Source of the DNA: Aspidiotus rigidus
Lineage: Eukaryota; Arthropoda; Insecta; Hemiptera; Diaspididae
Reading direction: 5' to 3'
NCBI GenBank assembly: GCA_035079385.1
Contig: JAVHKY010000005.1
Coordinates: forward strand, 5,146,001-5,210,000
Length of the DNA: 64,000 bases
Part shown: positions 1 to 9,565 of the stretch, one piece after another
Layout of the letters: each line of letters starts with the position of its first letter
Position numbering within the stretch: the first letter of the stretch is position 1
Position numbers and translations under genes: made by a program
Notes under the pieces: model-generated
Seen by the model: only the letters and a program-made list of their open reading frames with translations
Told to the model about the DNA's origin: nothing
Databases searched by the model: none

Positions 1-75
1 TCGACAATGTGATGCTCATCATGATCCTCGGTCCTCTTGGATATGTCGACCAACGGTCCGCCTTTTCCGCTGCCC

Positions 76-483
76 TCAGGAAATACACGTGGAATCGAAC
101 CAGATGCTGAGGTACTTCACCACCTTCTTGATCGTGATTTCCACACCTTGCAGGCGAAAGGTGGGTGGACTGGACTCGCGACAGGTCATGAATAATATGG
201 CCACCGTCTTTCCTATTGCGTGTCTTAGTCTGACCGATTCGATCGAACGCGTCACTGCCTCTAGTGTCTCATTTACCACGATTTCTACCACCACCACCAC
301 AATTGTTTCGGCAGTGCATATCACCAGGACGCACCATAAGAGCGCCCCAATGACCGACCTCTGTGGCACCCCACAAGTAAGTATGTGCTTTACTGTACGC
401 GCAGATGTCTCTGCTTGAATTTCTCGGCAGCGAAGATAGCTGCTGATCATCCTGAGCACGTATGCAGGTATTTCTGCGTCCAT
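76..483 (-). pseudogene. Non-LTR retrotransposon reverse transcriptase relic (R1/TRAS-like)
   Basis: The 135-codon minus-strand frame keeps recognisable LINE reverse-transcriptase pieces: a degraded VPQGSVLGPLLW-type block (here VPQRSVIGALLW) and, further on, a K-T-x-A-I-L-F block and a V-K-Y-L-x-x-x-x-D block typical of R1/TRAS-type polymerases. The catalytic YADD box is absent, the glycine of the PQG motif is arginine, and the frame covers only a small part of a full polymerase, so this is a dead fragment. It probably lies in an upstream CFAP45 intron or intergenic DNA. The clade is inferred from motif feel only. Confidence 0.65.
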
Positions 484-1288
484 AAGAGCTTTAAATATCG
501 TATTCTAGTTATACCTACAACAATAAGTCATCTGAACAACTCATTAAGGCTAATCGAAGCAAAAAAGTTTTTTCAATAATATTGTTCTATTAATTGTAGG
601 TAGAAGCCACGAAATTGTCTTCAGTTCTTAGTACCTATTCTATTACATTCCTTCTAAGCTCATTATAAGCATATACCTTTAATTACTTGAAACCATTTCG
701 ACTTTACCGCTTTAAGCTTGTCTCCGTGGTAGAACGCCACCGTTTTTGCTCATAAATTTTCTCGCTCAGGGTCCTTAAAAGCCAAGACAACATCAACTAA
801 ATTTTTTCAGGCTTTTTCTGCGATGTACAAAAAAAATTAATGAGTTTTTTGTAATCTATCTTTTTCTTCTAACACTTTTGCATCAAAATTCACGGTTGAA
901 AAGGTCTGAGACTAGTAGATAAGTGCTGAAATACATATTTTTTGATACCAAATCCTGATCAGGAAATACCAGAGGCTAGACGAAGCTGGGGAGCAGTGTA
1001 AACAATCGCTCCTGTGTATAAATTTTACTGCGAGGCCCCATGCCACATTTTTTAATTTTTTTTTCGTTTCCATTTTTTTTTTTTTCTCCAGACAGAATTA
1101 GGAATTTTTTGCCTAAAAAATCCTCAAAATAACCTTGCGTCATAGACTATAGCCTTGTTAGCCTATGCGTTACAGCGGCCGGCTTTGCGAAGTCCCTAAC
1201 AAAGAACTATAATTAGAGTACTTCTCAATCAAGTTGAAAGATTATTTTCTCTTACAAGTCTTATAGTCTACGCTGGCTCTAGCAGTTC
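484..1288. other. Non-coding AT-rich DNA upstream of the visible CFAP45 exons
   Basis: No exon with consistent splice sites and coding character was found. The stretch holds homopolymer T and A runs (for example around 1046-1085) and no recognisable gene. It is presumably intron of CFAP45, whose N-terminal half is not visible in this window. Confidence 0.4.
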
Positions 1289-1296
1289 GACATGAC

Positions 1297-1799
1297 TAGA
1301 GACCGGATTCCTCGACGTTTGGCACTTTTTTTTGTAGAAGAGGCGAACACAATATGATGAAATATGAATACGAGTCATGGTGAGAGGAAGCATGAGTGAA
1401 GAAAATTTTTTGCCGAAATTAGCCGAAAGTATAATTGGTCAAAAACGCCGAAACTGTGCCGAAAATGCAGATAAGTGAGGGAAATTGTACAATTGATGTC
1501 TTTTGCGCACACAACGTCATCGATTAATCGACACAAAAAAAGAACACCGTGTTTTCTCTTACCGTATCTCTACGCTTGAAAAATATTCATCCCAAAACCG
1601 TCAAAATGCACCTGATAGTGATGTACAATAAACAATTTTTTTGATCTTATTTAATTGTAAAACTGAATTAGAATTAATTTGTAAGAATTTACTTTTTCGT
1701 CGAAAATACGTTTTTTTTTTTACATTTGCCGAGAAATGCCGATTGTTCTTATTTTGAAGCCGATAATGAATTTTTTAGCTGCCGGGAATCCGGTCCCTA
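1297..1799. mobile_element. hAT-like non-autonomous element (503 bp)
   Basis: The ends are inverted repeats (TAGAGACCGGATTCC at the left, GGAATCCGGTCCCTA at the right, one mismatch). They are flanked by imperfect 8-bp direct repeats, GACATGAC at 1289-1296 and GAAATAAC at 1800-1807 (6 of 8 match). Eight-base target duplications with such ends are a hAT hallmark. The interior is rich in short GCCGAAA-type motifs, like the related element at 23001-23592, and has no transposase frame. Confidence 0.55.
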
Positions 1800-1851
1800 G
1801 AAATAACGCATGAAAAGCTCTACCAACTACATTCTTTAATTAACAACTCTT

Positions 1852-1908
1852 CCTTGTTTCATAAAAACATGAGATTACAACCTTGTTTCATAAAAACATG
1901 AGATTACA
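1852..1908 (+). repeat. 29-bp tandem duplication next to a CFAP45 splice acceptor
   Basis: The 28-base string starting CCTTGTTTCATAAAAACATG occurs at 1852-1879 and again, unchanged, at 1881-1908, about 30 bp before the acceptor at 1937-1938. It is a recent duplication in the intron. Confidence 0.85.
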
Positions 1909-1938
1909 GTGAATTGTTTCATTCTCTGGTTTCACCAG

Positions 1939-3936
1939 ATTCAGCAACTAGTAGAACGTAAATTAGAAGAAGAAAAGGAATTGGAAATAGTTCATCGGAA
2001 GGAAAAGCAACGTCGCGAACGGGAGCTAGCGCGTTTATGGAAAATACAAAAAAATTCTCAATCTTTACAACACCTGAGAGATGAAATTGTTGCGGAACGA
2101 ATCCAAGAAGAAGTAAATTATTGTCCATTTTCATAAATACCATCACTACCTAGTGTTTTTTTATCACTCAAGATTGAGACATGTCTATACCTCCAGAAGT
2201 AATTCACAAACACGCTATCAACGTCGATTGTATAATCATTACGATCCCGCTAATATCTACTTTTATATTTTTGGTTTTTCGACTTTAAAGAAATGAATAC
2301 ATTTTCTTATTAACGTCTCATAAGTTTTTTACATCCTACAAAGTTTGCTACAAGGCCTCGATTTGGGTGTTGAACCACTCATCCCTACGGAGTTACGTTT
2401 TCCAATATTTTCATCGGCTCCAATAAAATACATTGTGACGTGCAATAAGTCTGTACAGTATTCCAAATCCTTCTGAAAATTCGAAATACTCACACGAATA
2501 TTTTCCAGCATTTGTCATCGAAACTGTTATCTTTAACTACCGGTACAAATTTTTTAGACATTTCAGCCTTCCGATAGTGCCGAAATCCCTGTACCGAGCT
2601 CTCTGAATATTCTTCATTTGAAACAATTAGAATCTACAAAAGTCAAGAAGTTCCTCTCATCCGAAATTTCCATTAAACTTGTTGAATTTTCCCGATTTAT
2701 TAATTTTTTTTTTTTTCGAGCCTTGAAAAACATCAATTATTTTTAGAATCTGAACTTCTAAGAGCCATATTGAGTTCATGACCAAGTATTCGCTCATTCG
2801 CACACTAATTCCAATACCATTACACGGTTCCGGTCTCTTGAAAAAAGTTCCTAATCTTCTGACATTCACTTTTACCCACAGATACAACGAAAATGGCGCG
2901 AGCGAGAACTAGAAACTGCCCGAAAGAAAAAACAAGAGATCGTAAATCTGAAATCGATTCGGGATCAGCAAATTTGCCACAAACAACGAGCCCACGCGAT
3001 AGGAGCGAGCGAAAAAGAAGAGGAGGCTGAAAAGAACGCTTCTGAAAATGAAAAATTACGAAACGAACTCCTTGATTTGCGGCTCAAACAGAATGAGGTC
3101 GAGCAGCCATACTCTTGATGATAACCTCGTGTTGGACTTTCTCACTTTAAAATATCTTCTTAGCTTTCGTTTGTTGATGTATTCATTATTTTACTTTTGC
3201 AGAAAATGAACCAATATAGAATAATTCTACAAAAACAAATTCGAGAGAAGGAACAAAGGAAGCGAAGACAACGTGACGAAGCGCTCAAAGAACACGAAAA
3301 TTCATTAATTCGACTGCAGCGAGATGATCAAATGGTGAAAGAAACAATAAAACATAAAATAGATCAAATAAGGTAATCATTCTCAACTGATTCAGAGTTC
3401 GGAATATTCGATATTCTGTAAAGAAATTTAGTTGCAAGAGCTAAGAGATAGAAAGTGACCCTCAATAGTGTTGCGTAATTCGCCAAAAAATGATTCAGTA
3501 ATCTTCATTAAAGCAAAAGATTAGGCGAGCTGTTCTAGGAAATAAAATTAATTTTGTCAACTTGATAATAGAATCCTATCGGAAAAGAGAAAAATTTGAA
3601 TTTATTAGGTTGGAGGCATCTTCCAAAAGGTTCCCTTGTCCGTAAATCCATCCATGATCTTAATTTTGGTAAACGGGCAATTACCCGACAACAGCAATCA
3701 AAGATAGACAAATTCTATCAACAATTTAAACTCTCCCAAATCGATGCGTGTCTTGGTGCAGCGAATTAGTCAAATAAAATAAGTTTTCCATCTCACTTTA
3801 CAGATCAGGAAACGTTCCTCGCCGCTATGTGAATCATCTAGAAAAGCATTTCAATATAGCACCCCCGGTCATTGTGAACCACACACCATCGCCAACAATA
3901 TGTGCAGAAGAAACTGATACCAATAATCATCAGTAA
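1939..3936 (+). CDS. CFAP45: Cilia- and flagella-associated protein 45, C-terminal exons (partial)
   Basis: CFAP45 is a microtubule inner protein of ciliary and sperm axonemal doublets. Four coding exons are visible: 1939-2112, 2882-3097, 3203-3372 and 3804-3936 (stop TAA 3934-3936). Phases match at every junction; the donor after exon 2 (GAG/GTCGAG) is weak. The product is a charged, helical trichohyalin/plectin-homology (TPH) coiled coil. Its segment LWKIQKNSQSLQHLRDE followed by a K-W-R-x-R-E-L-E-x-A-R-K-K run resembles the LRAMQEKAQ...REWRRKEKENARKK region of CFAP45. The end (I-D-Q-I-R-S-G-N-V-P-R-R-Y) resembles the family's C-terminal I-D-E-I-K...G-L-P-E-K-Y. The N-terminal half is not visible. 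CFAP53 and MNS1 are related TPH proteins but match less well. The stop is 28 bp from the RPL6 stop on the other strand. Confidence 0.82.
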
Positions 3937-3937
3937 T

Positions 3938-3943
3938 TGTATT
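3938..3943 (-). promoter_or_regulatory. Candidate RPL6 poly(A) signal (AATACA variant)
   Basis: The minus strand reads AATACA 22 nt after the RPL6 stop; a canonical AATAAA appears only at 3601-3606. Either choice places the RPL6 3' end against or inside the last CFAP45 exon. Which one is used cannot be told from sequence. Confidence 0.3.
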
Positions 3944-3964
3944 TTTACCGAAAATATAAAACAC

Positions 3965-6900
3965 TTAAAACTGCATTCTGTGTGGATATTGATTATTTCG
4001 AAGGCCAAACATGGAGGACAAATATGCCAGCAGAGGTTTCTTGTCTTCGTGTTTCTTCAGTACGTCAAGGACCTGTTTGTCGACAACTTTTTGAAGTTCC
4101 TTCCTTTGAGGATTCGGGTGGTAGGACTACAAAATGAAAACATAATAAGAATGAATGACTCTTAATTCTATAACTTTTTTTTTTTTTTTCAACGGAAATG
4201 TATATCGATACCTTCTTTTTGGGAACGAAGATAGTCTTGTCTCCTTTTTTAACTTTCTTCTTTTCGACAACACGTTTGAAGAATTTATCGTTCAATTCGG
4301 AGGGCAATTCAACTTTGCTAACATCGAGCTTCGTTTTCGTTCCGATTACATGACACTGTTGCACTCTACGCAACGGAACACCATTCAACAAATATGGTCC
4401 GGTAACCAGGAGTAAGCCACTGTCCAAATTTTTCAGCAAGACAACACGTTTGCCCTTATTTACTCCAGCTAACAGAATTAATACAGTGCCCGGGGTTAAA
4501 CTTGATCGGAAATGACGTTTGTGTTTGGAAAATAAACCTCGAACGCGGTGTGTATTTGGCCTGAAACAAAGTAAGCATATTGATTAGAAACATTCTTTTC
4601 AAAATTATCAACACATTCTGACTGACACGTTGATGATTTGACCGAGATGAGTTAATAATCGTCCACGTAATTGTTTCATATAGAGTCGTGAAATTGAAAG
4701 AGCTCATTCTTGAATAAAGAAAATATGACATAGGTAACGAATACAAACGATAAATAGCTCCCTCTTTAATAATTATCAAGAATGAAATAAAAAAAGTCAC
4801 GGTCAGCCTCGTCTTTCCGGAGGTAATTTTTTACATAAGGGAGCAAAAACGATTTTTCTCACAAATCAAATATGATTAAATGTGTTCGAATTATTTAAAA
4901 AAAAAAAAATTGTAAATAAAACTTGAACGTATGAACTCAAATTGAATTCTATACATCTCATGTTGCTTCCATTTGTGTCTCTGACTCACGAGAAATTATC
5001 GTCAGAGGGCATAAAGTGAAAGATTTCAATTCTATTCGAGCATTATAAAAGCGCTGATACATTATATCGCATACACCAGTGACTCCAGCTCGATTTAAAT
5101 CGCAGTATATGACCTCTCACATAACTTGACGAAGGGTCGCGGACGAAAGAATTTGCAAATCACGAAGAGTTTCCAAAGATCTTTCTATATTTTCGAAGGA
5201 TTCGTTTCACCCATCTGTGTTTCTACATTTATAATCCCCCAATTTTTTTTTCTTCTTTTCTTCTGTACCATCAGTTTACATCATCACTGTATCTTACATC
5301 GGTGTCTCCAACAAAAAATTATTATCAGAGGGCATAAAGAGAAAGATATTTGTTTTTATCCGAGCATTATAAAAGCGCTGATACATTATGTTTCATGCAC
5401 CAGTGACTCCAGCTCGATTTCACAAACAGTGCTTACGCCATATTTTCTAAAAATGCCCCAAGCCAATAGAAATTCAACCAACTACCAAAGGTTCTGATAA
5501 ACCTTTCCTTAACATGATAAAAAATTCGATTCTCGAGCAATTAATCGACGTCTCATGATGAACAGTATGTACTAGTAATGAGAAAATATGATTTGTATAC
5601 TCAAACATATTATGTACATCATCACTGTATCTTACATCGGTGTCTCTAACAAAAAATTATTATTAGAGGGCATAAAGAGAAAGATATTCGTTTTTATCCG
5701 AGCATTATAAAAGCGCTGATACTTTATGTTCCACGTACCAGTGACTCCAGCTCGATTTCGCTAACAGTGCTTAAAACGCGTCAAGTGAATGAAAATTCAA
5801 CCAATTACCAAGGGTTCTGACAAACCTTCCCTTAATTCGCATGAGGAGGCTCCACTAGGAGCGCCAATTTTTGCACCTTTTCGGTCACTTCTGTACATTA
5901 GAACATTGGTTATGATCGAAGAATTTTCTTTTTTTGAACTCACACAATTCTTTCATACTTGTTATAATAAGTAAAAAAACTTGTTCGGACTAGTCTCTAA
6001 AAGTTTGTTTCAAAGAGCGTAGAAAGATTTTTATCATCATTCGCTTATGGGTGCTTTACGATGATCACCTCTTCGGACAGCTTCCAAATTTTGGCCCTCG
6101 CTTCGCCCACTTCGCATCCTCATGCGAATAAGATGGAAAATTCGGTTCTCGAGCAATTAATCAACGTCTCATGATGAACAGTATGTACTAGTAATAAAAA
6201 AATATGACTCGTATACTCAAACATAATGTACATCATCACTGTATCTTACATCGGTGTCTCTAACAAAAAATTACTATTAGAGGGCATAAAGAGAAAGATA
6301 TTTGTTTTTATCCGAGCATTATAAAAGCGCTGATACATTATGTTCCATGCACCAGTGACTCCAGCTCGATTTTGCTAACCGTGGCCGTGTATACCTTGAG
6401 TCATGTTTTCTAAAAATACTCGAAGTAAACCGACCTATCACCAAGGCTTTTAGAAAATCATTTAACCAATATGAAGGAAGATTCGATTTTCTCATCATTA
6501 ATCAGCGTCTCACGATGAACACGCACTGTGTACTAGCGATGAAAATATGATCTGTACACTGGACCATGTATAAAATATCACTGTATCTTACATCGGTGTC
6601 TCCAATAAAAAATTAGAATATTAGAGGGCATAAAGAGAAAGACATTCGTTTTTATCCGAGCATTATAAAAGCGCTGATACATTAAATTGCATACACCAGT
6701 GACTCCAGCTCGATTACACTAACAGTGCTTACCCAGTCACGTTTTTTTAAAAATGCGTGAAGTGACTGACCAATTACCAAGGATTTTGGAAAACATCTCA
6801 CAATATGAAGAAAGATCAAATTTTCTCATCACTAACCAGCGTCTTCAATTCGGACCGGTCTGCGATTCTGGTCAGCGATAGAATCGCACTTCTACAGAAA

Positions 6901-8673
6901 TGAACTATAGACACCAACAACGACGCACATAGACTTCCCCTTATTTCCATATCAGTTTCGTTGAAAATTATCTCAATGATCCTAGCGGTTGCCCGGTCGG
7001 AATCAGCGTCTCACGATAGACGATGGACAGTGAATATGATTTGTACACTCAAATGTACTGTATGTACCTATATTATAACTGTATCTTATATCGGTGTCTC
7101 TAACGAAAAATTATCATCAGAGGGCATAAAGAGAAAGATTTTATTTCTATTCGAGCATTTTAAAAGCGCTGATACATTATATTGCATACACCAGTGACTC
7201 CAGCTCGATTAAAATCGCAGCGTATGTTTTCTTACATAACTTGAAGAATTCTCAGGTAGGAAAAAGAATTTACAAATCACCAAGGGTTTTCGAAAAATCT
7301 TCCCATATTTTCGGAGGACTAGTATCACCCATCAGATTTTCCCGATTTATAATCACTCGCAAATTTTCTTTTGAATTTCAAGTTTTGTGGAACGTTAGCG
7401 CCAAAAAATAAATATTCCAACTTCCCAAAAATAATTTTCATTTATCCATCGTACTTCGCTTCGAGATCTCTTGACAAAAATTATTGACCGATAGTATTTG
7501 ATTTTTATTTGACTATTACACAGGCTGCAAATAATCGCTTTCATTGACTAAAAGTTCCCCAAGGATCGCAATTCAACCATGGACCCCAGAAGTTATTTCC
7601 TCAATAAAGAATGTGATGAACTCAAAACATTCTTTCTTCGTAAAAGTTAGGGATAGAAACACAGATGCGTACTGGCATAATCGAAATGAACATCGATTTT
7701 CCGCGAAATTCTCATCAATAGAGAATATACATATACACTCGAACAATGGTTAGTTAGAACCTAATATCATGAAGACATACATGCATCGAGTTTCATGCAC
7801 TCGACTTACACTCCTATCTCATGTTAAAGATACGATTCCGGAAAAGTGCACCATGCGGACGAATAATCAGTGAAGTAATCTTACCAACATAAATAAGAAA
7901 ATTTAATGGTTGTGCCACTCATCAGCGTCTCAGAATGAACATCATCAAATGAGGAGATTTGCGAGAGGCGTTTAATATACGAGTTCATACAGGATAACAC
8001 CCCATAAAATGATTGTGTCCCACGACAAAACTCGATCGTATGTAATAATTCACGCTGTCATAATTTACCTTTTGATGCTAGGATAGTGAGCTTTCCTTTT
8101 GCGGTGTATTTTTCTTGTTTCGCCGTTCTTCTCACCTTTGATGGGTTTTTCAATGATGGAAGGTCGCTGTTTCTTTCTCTCCTGATAAAAGAACGAACAT
8201 AGTGAAACGCAAGATGAATATTATTACTAATATAAATTTAGATACAACGTATGAGAAAATGTTAGCGATGTATACATGTTGATAATAAAACTAGCATAGC
8301 ACACACCTAGAATCGCTTATTAATTTCGGCTAACACTTAACAGTTATCTGTGCATCTATCACAGAAACTAGCGCGATATAGCCTTCGGATAGTACGTAAA
8401 ATGGCAAAATTCACTTACTTTAGGCTTCACTTCAATTCCCTTGGCTTTCAGCTTGGCCAACTTCGACAACTTCTTCTTTCTATTTTTGTCGGCTTCAATT
8501 TTGTTGATGAATCGCCACTTACCACGATACATCATGGCCTTAAAATGAACTTTTCCGTAAGCCAAACTTTTTGACTCTTTCGTCACAGCATCAGCTTTGC
8601 TAGGAGTTGTAAGTTTTCCAGCGTCAGCCGGAATTTTAGGCTTCGGCGTTTCAACGGGTTTCCTACCTCCCAT
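3965..8673 (-). CDS. RPL6: 60S ribosomal protein L6 (eL6)
   Basis: Structural protein of the large ribosomal subunit. Coding exons in transcript order are 8419-8673, 8069-8181, 4212-4560 and 3965-4126; all junctions have GT-AG sites and matching phase, giving 292 aa (human about 288). The start ATG (8671-8673) follows directly on a splice acceptor, with a 5' UTR exon upstream. Diagnostic eL6 features are the [11 protein letters not shown] block, [20 protein letters not shown] and the terminal YPHRMQF. The N-terminal exon is lysine-rich and carries the usual [12 protein letters not shown] segment. The third coding intron (4561-8068, 3.5 kb) is unusually long for a ribosomal protein gene and houses six H/ACA snoRNA copies in the same orientation. 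The gene converges on CFAP45 with 28 bp between stops and diverges from the zinc-finger gene at 9566. Confidence 0.96.
4958..5093 (-). ncRNA. Box H/ACA snoRNA, copy 1 (most diverged)
   Basis: Read on the minus strand (the RPL6 strand), this copy folds as hairpin-hinge-hairpin-tail. Hairpin 1 is closed by CGAGC/GCTCG with an inner stem CACTG/CAGCG. The hinge holds ATAGAA, an ANANNA H box. Hairpin 2 has an upper stem CTCTGAC/GTCAGAG. ACA lies at 4961-4963, three bases from the inferred end. Compared with the other copies, the lower stem of hairpin 2 has drifted. It lies in RPL6 intron 3. Confidence 0.6.
5285..5416 (-). ncRNA. Box H/ACA snoRNA, copy 2
   Basis: About 132 nt. On the minus strand, hairpin 1 is CGAGC/GCTCG below and CACTG/CAGCG above, with single-stranded pocket segments TGGAGT and CTTTTATAAT. 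The H box is ATAAAA. Hairpin 2 has lower stem ATATCTT/AAGATAC and an upper CTC-rich stem. The ACA box (5288-5290) abuts the stem and is followed by GTG. This is the standard H/ACA layout for an intron-encoded pseudouridylation guide. The modified RNA position was not worked out. Confidence 0.72.
5623..5754 (-). ncRNA. Box H/ACA snoRNA, copy 3
   Basis: Nearly identical to copy 2, with the same closing stems, ATAAAA H box and ACA at 5626-5628. The upper stem of hairpin 2 is CTCTAA/TTAGAG here, against a TCAGAG right arm in copies 1, 2 and 6; pairing is kept or improved, which supports the fold. Confidence 0.72.
6237..6368 (-). ncRNA. Box H/ACA snoRNA, copy 4
   Basis: Same architecture as copies 2 and 3: CGAGC/GCTCG-closed first hairpin, ATAAAA H box, ATATCTT/AAGATAC second hairpin with CTCTAA/TTAGAG upper stem, and ACA at 6240-6242 followed by GTG. 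Confidence 0.72.
6579..6712 (-). ncRNA. Box H/ACA snoRNA, copy 5
   Basis: Same fold as its neighbours, with ACA at 6582-6584 followed by GTG and the ATAAAA H box. The terminal loop of hairpin 2 is two bases longer, a change confined to the loop. Confidence 0.7.
7077..7207 (-). ncRNA. Box H/ACA snoRNA, copy 6 (transcribed first)
   Basis: Hairpin 1 is intact and the H box is ATAGAA, as in copy 1, still matching ANANNA. The ACA box is at 7080-7082. The lower stem of hairpin 2 carries a few changes relative to copies 2-5. Copies 1 and 6, the two ends of the array, resemble each other in the hinge more than they resemble the middle copies. Confidence 0.65.
7208..8068 (-). other. Proximal part of RPL6 intron 3
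   Basis: No further snoRNA copy or exon is evident. A short stretch near 7918-7945 resembles the spacer found between snoRNA copies (CAGCGTCTC followed by a GATGAAC-like string), suggesting a decayed repeat unit. Confidence 0.45.
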
Positions 8674-8871
8674 CTGTAATAGATGAGGAAATGATGAATA
8701 TATTGAACATGGGACGATTGAGACCAAAAAGTAGGAATGTCGGGTACAAAATCTGAGTAGAAAAATCTACAGTGAAGTTCTCGAAGAACACATTACTCGA
8801 GAAGTACACACCAGTTAATGGCCATTATAACGTAACGTTTCATACAATCATCAGAACAAACCGATACTTAC

Positions 8872-8905
8872 CGTCACAATAATCCACAACCTAGCAGAAG
8901 AAACA
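8872..8905 (-). other. RPL6: RPL6 5' UTR exon
   Basis: A strong donor (GTGACG/GTAAGTATCG on the minus strand) lies at 8866-8877, upstream of the acceptor that immediately precedes the start codon. The probable transcription start is in the pyrimidine-rich TTTCTTCTGC stretch near 8895-8905, which would fit a 5' TOP motif. The exact start is not known. Confidence 0.55.
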
Positions 8906-9000
8906 TAGACCGTGAAGAAAAAATTATAACAATTATTGATGTGAGTTTTCGATGTAAATTATGACACGCCGCCAACTAAACTCAAAACCTCTCACACATT

Positions 9001-9565
9001 TACAATTTTATTGCTCTTTCACAGAATAATTCACATACGCTGGAATCTTGGACTTTGTCTTTTTGACTTTCGAATGAAAGATAAGCGACTACAGAGAATT
9101 CATCGATGGATGGTTGCTGCGACATCTTGTGGAGTTTATTATAATCAACGAGTGAGAAGAGAACGATTAAATTCATTTGACCGAAAAGAACGAACCACAC
9201 AGGTCATGAGTCATGACTGACTGATTCATGATTGCTGGAAAAAATATCATTATTATTGATATCATTCATTTTTATTATCAGTTCGAATGCGATCACTTTT
9301 TAATAAGCAGGTACTTTGGACCCGTGGACCGTATTTGGACCACTTTGGTCGCCAAACTGCTTAAAATTACTTTTCACCAATCGTCTTCGTATCAGCTATC
9401 GTCGACTTCTTTTACCTATAATTGCCCACGTAGAAGTATTCACAGATACCGACTCTCTAGCCTACCGGTGACCAGCTGACTGCCAGTGAGTAAATTTAAC
9501 ATTTAAAGACGCAGTTTTCCTGACTTTCAAAACGCAATCCTCCATCATTACAGGATATAATTAAT
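9001..9565 (+). other. Divergent RPL6/zinc-finger promoter and 5' UTR region
   Basis: The interval lies between the RPL6 5' UTR exon and the downstream ATG at 9566. A good donor (CCA/GTGAGTAAA near 9485) and an acceptor (TTACAG just before 9554) suggest a non-coding first exon for the zinc-finger gene. Short frames here show no coding character. Confidence 0.45.

Noticed and set aside
4958..7207. Box C/D snoRNAs in the RPL6 intron (GTGATGA strings next to several copies)
   Set aside because: The GTGATGA string overlaps the ACA tail and is missing in some copies, and no D box (CTGA) is kept at a fixed distance. The H/ACA reading explains the conserved parts better.
4958..7207. Plus-strand RNA genes or coding frames in the repeats (for example the frames at 5126-5497 and 6961-7197)
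   Set aside because: The H box, ACA box and host-gene orientation all fit the minus strand; the plus-strand frames are not conserved between copies.
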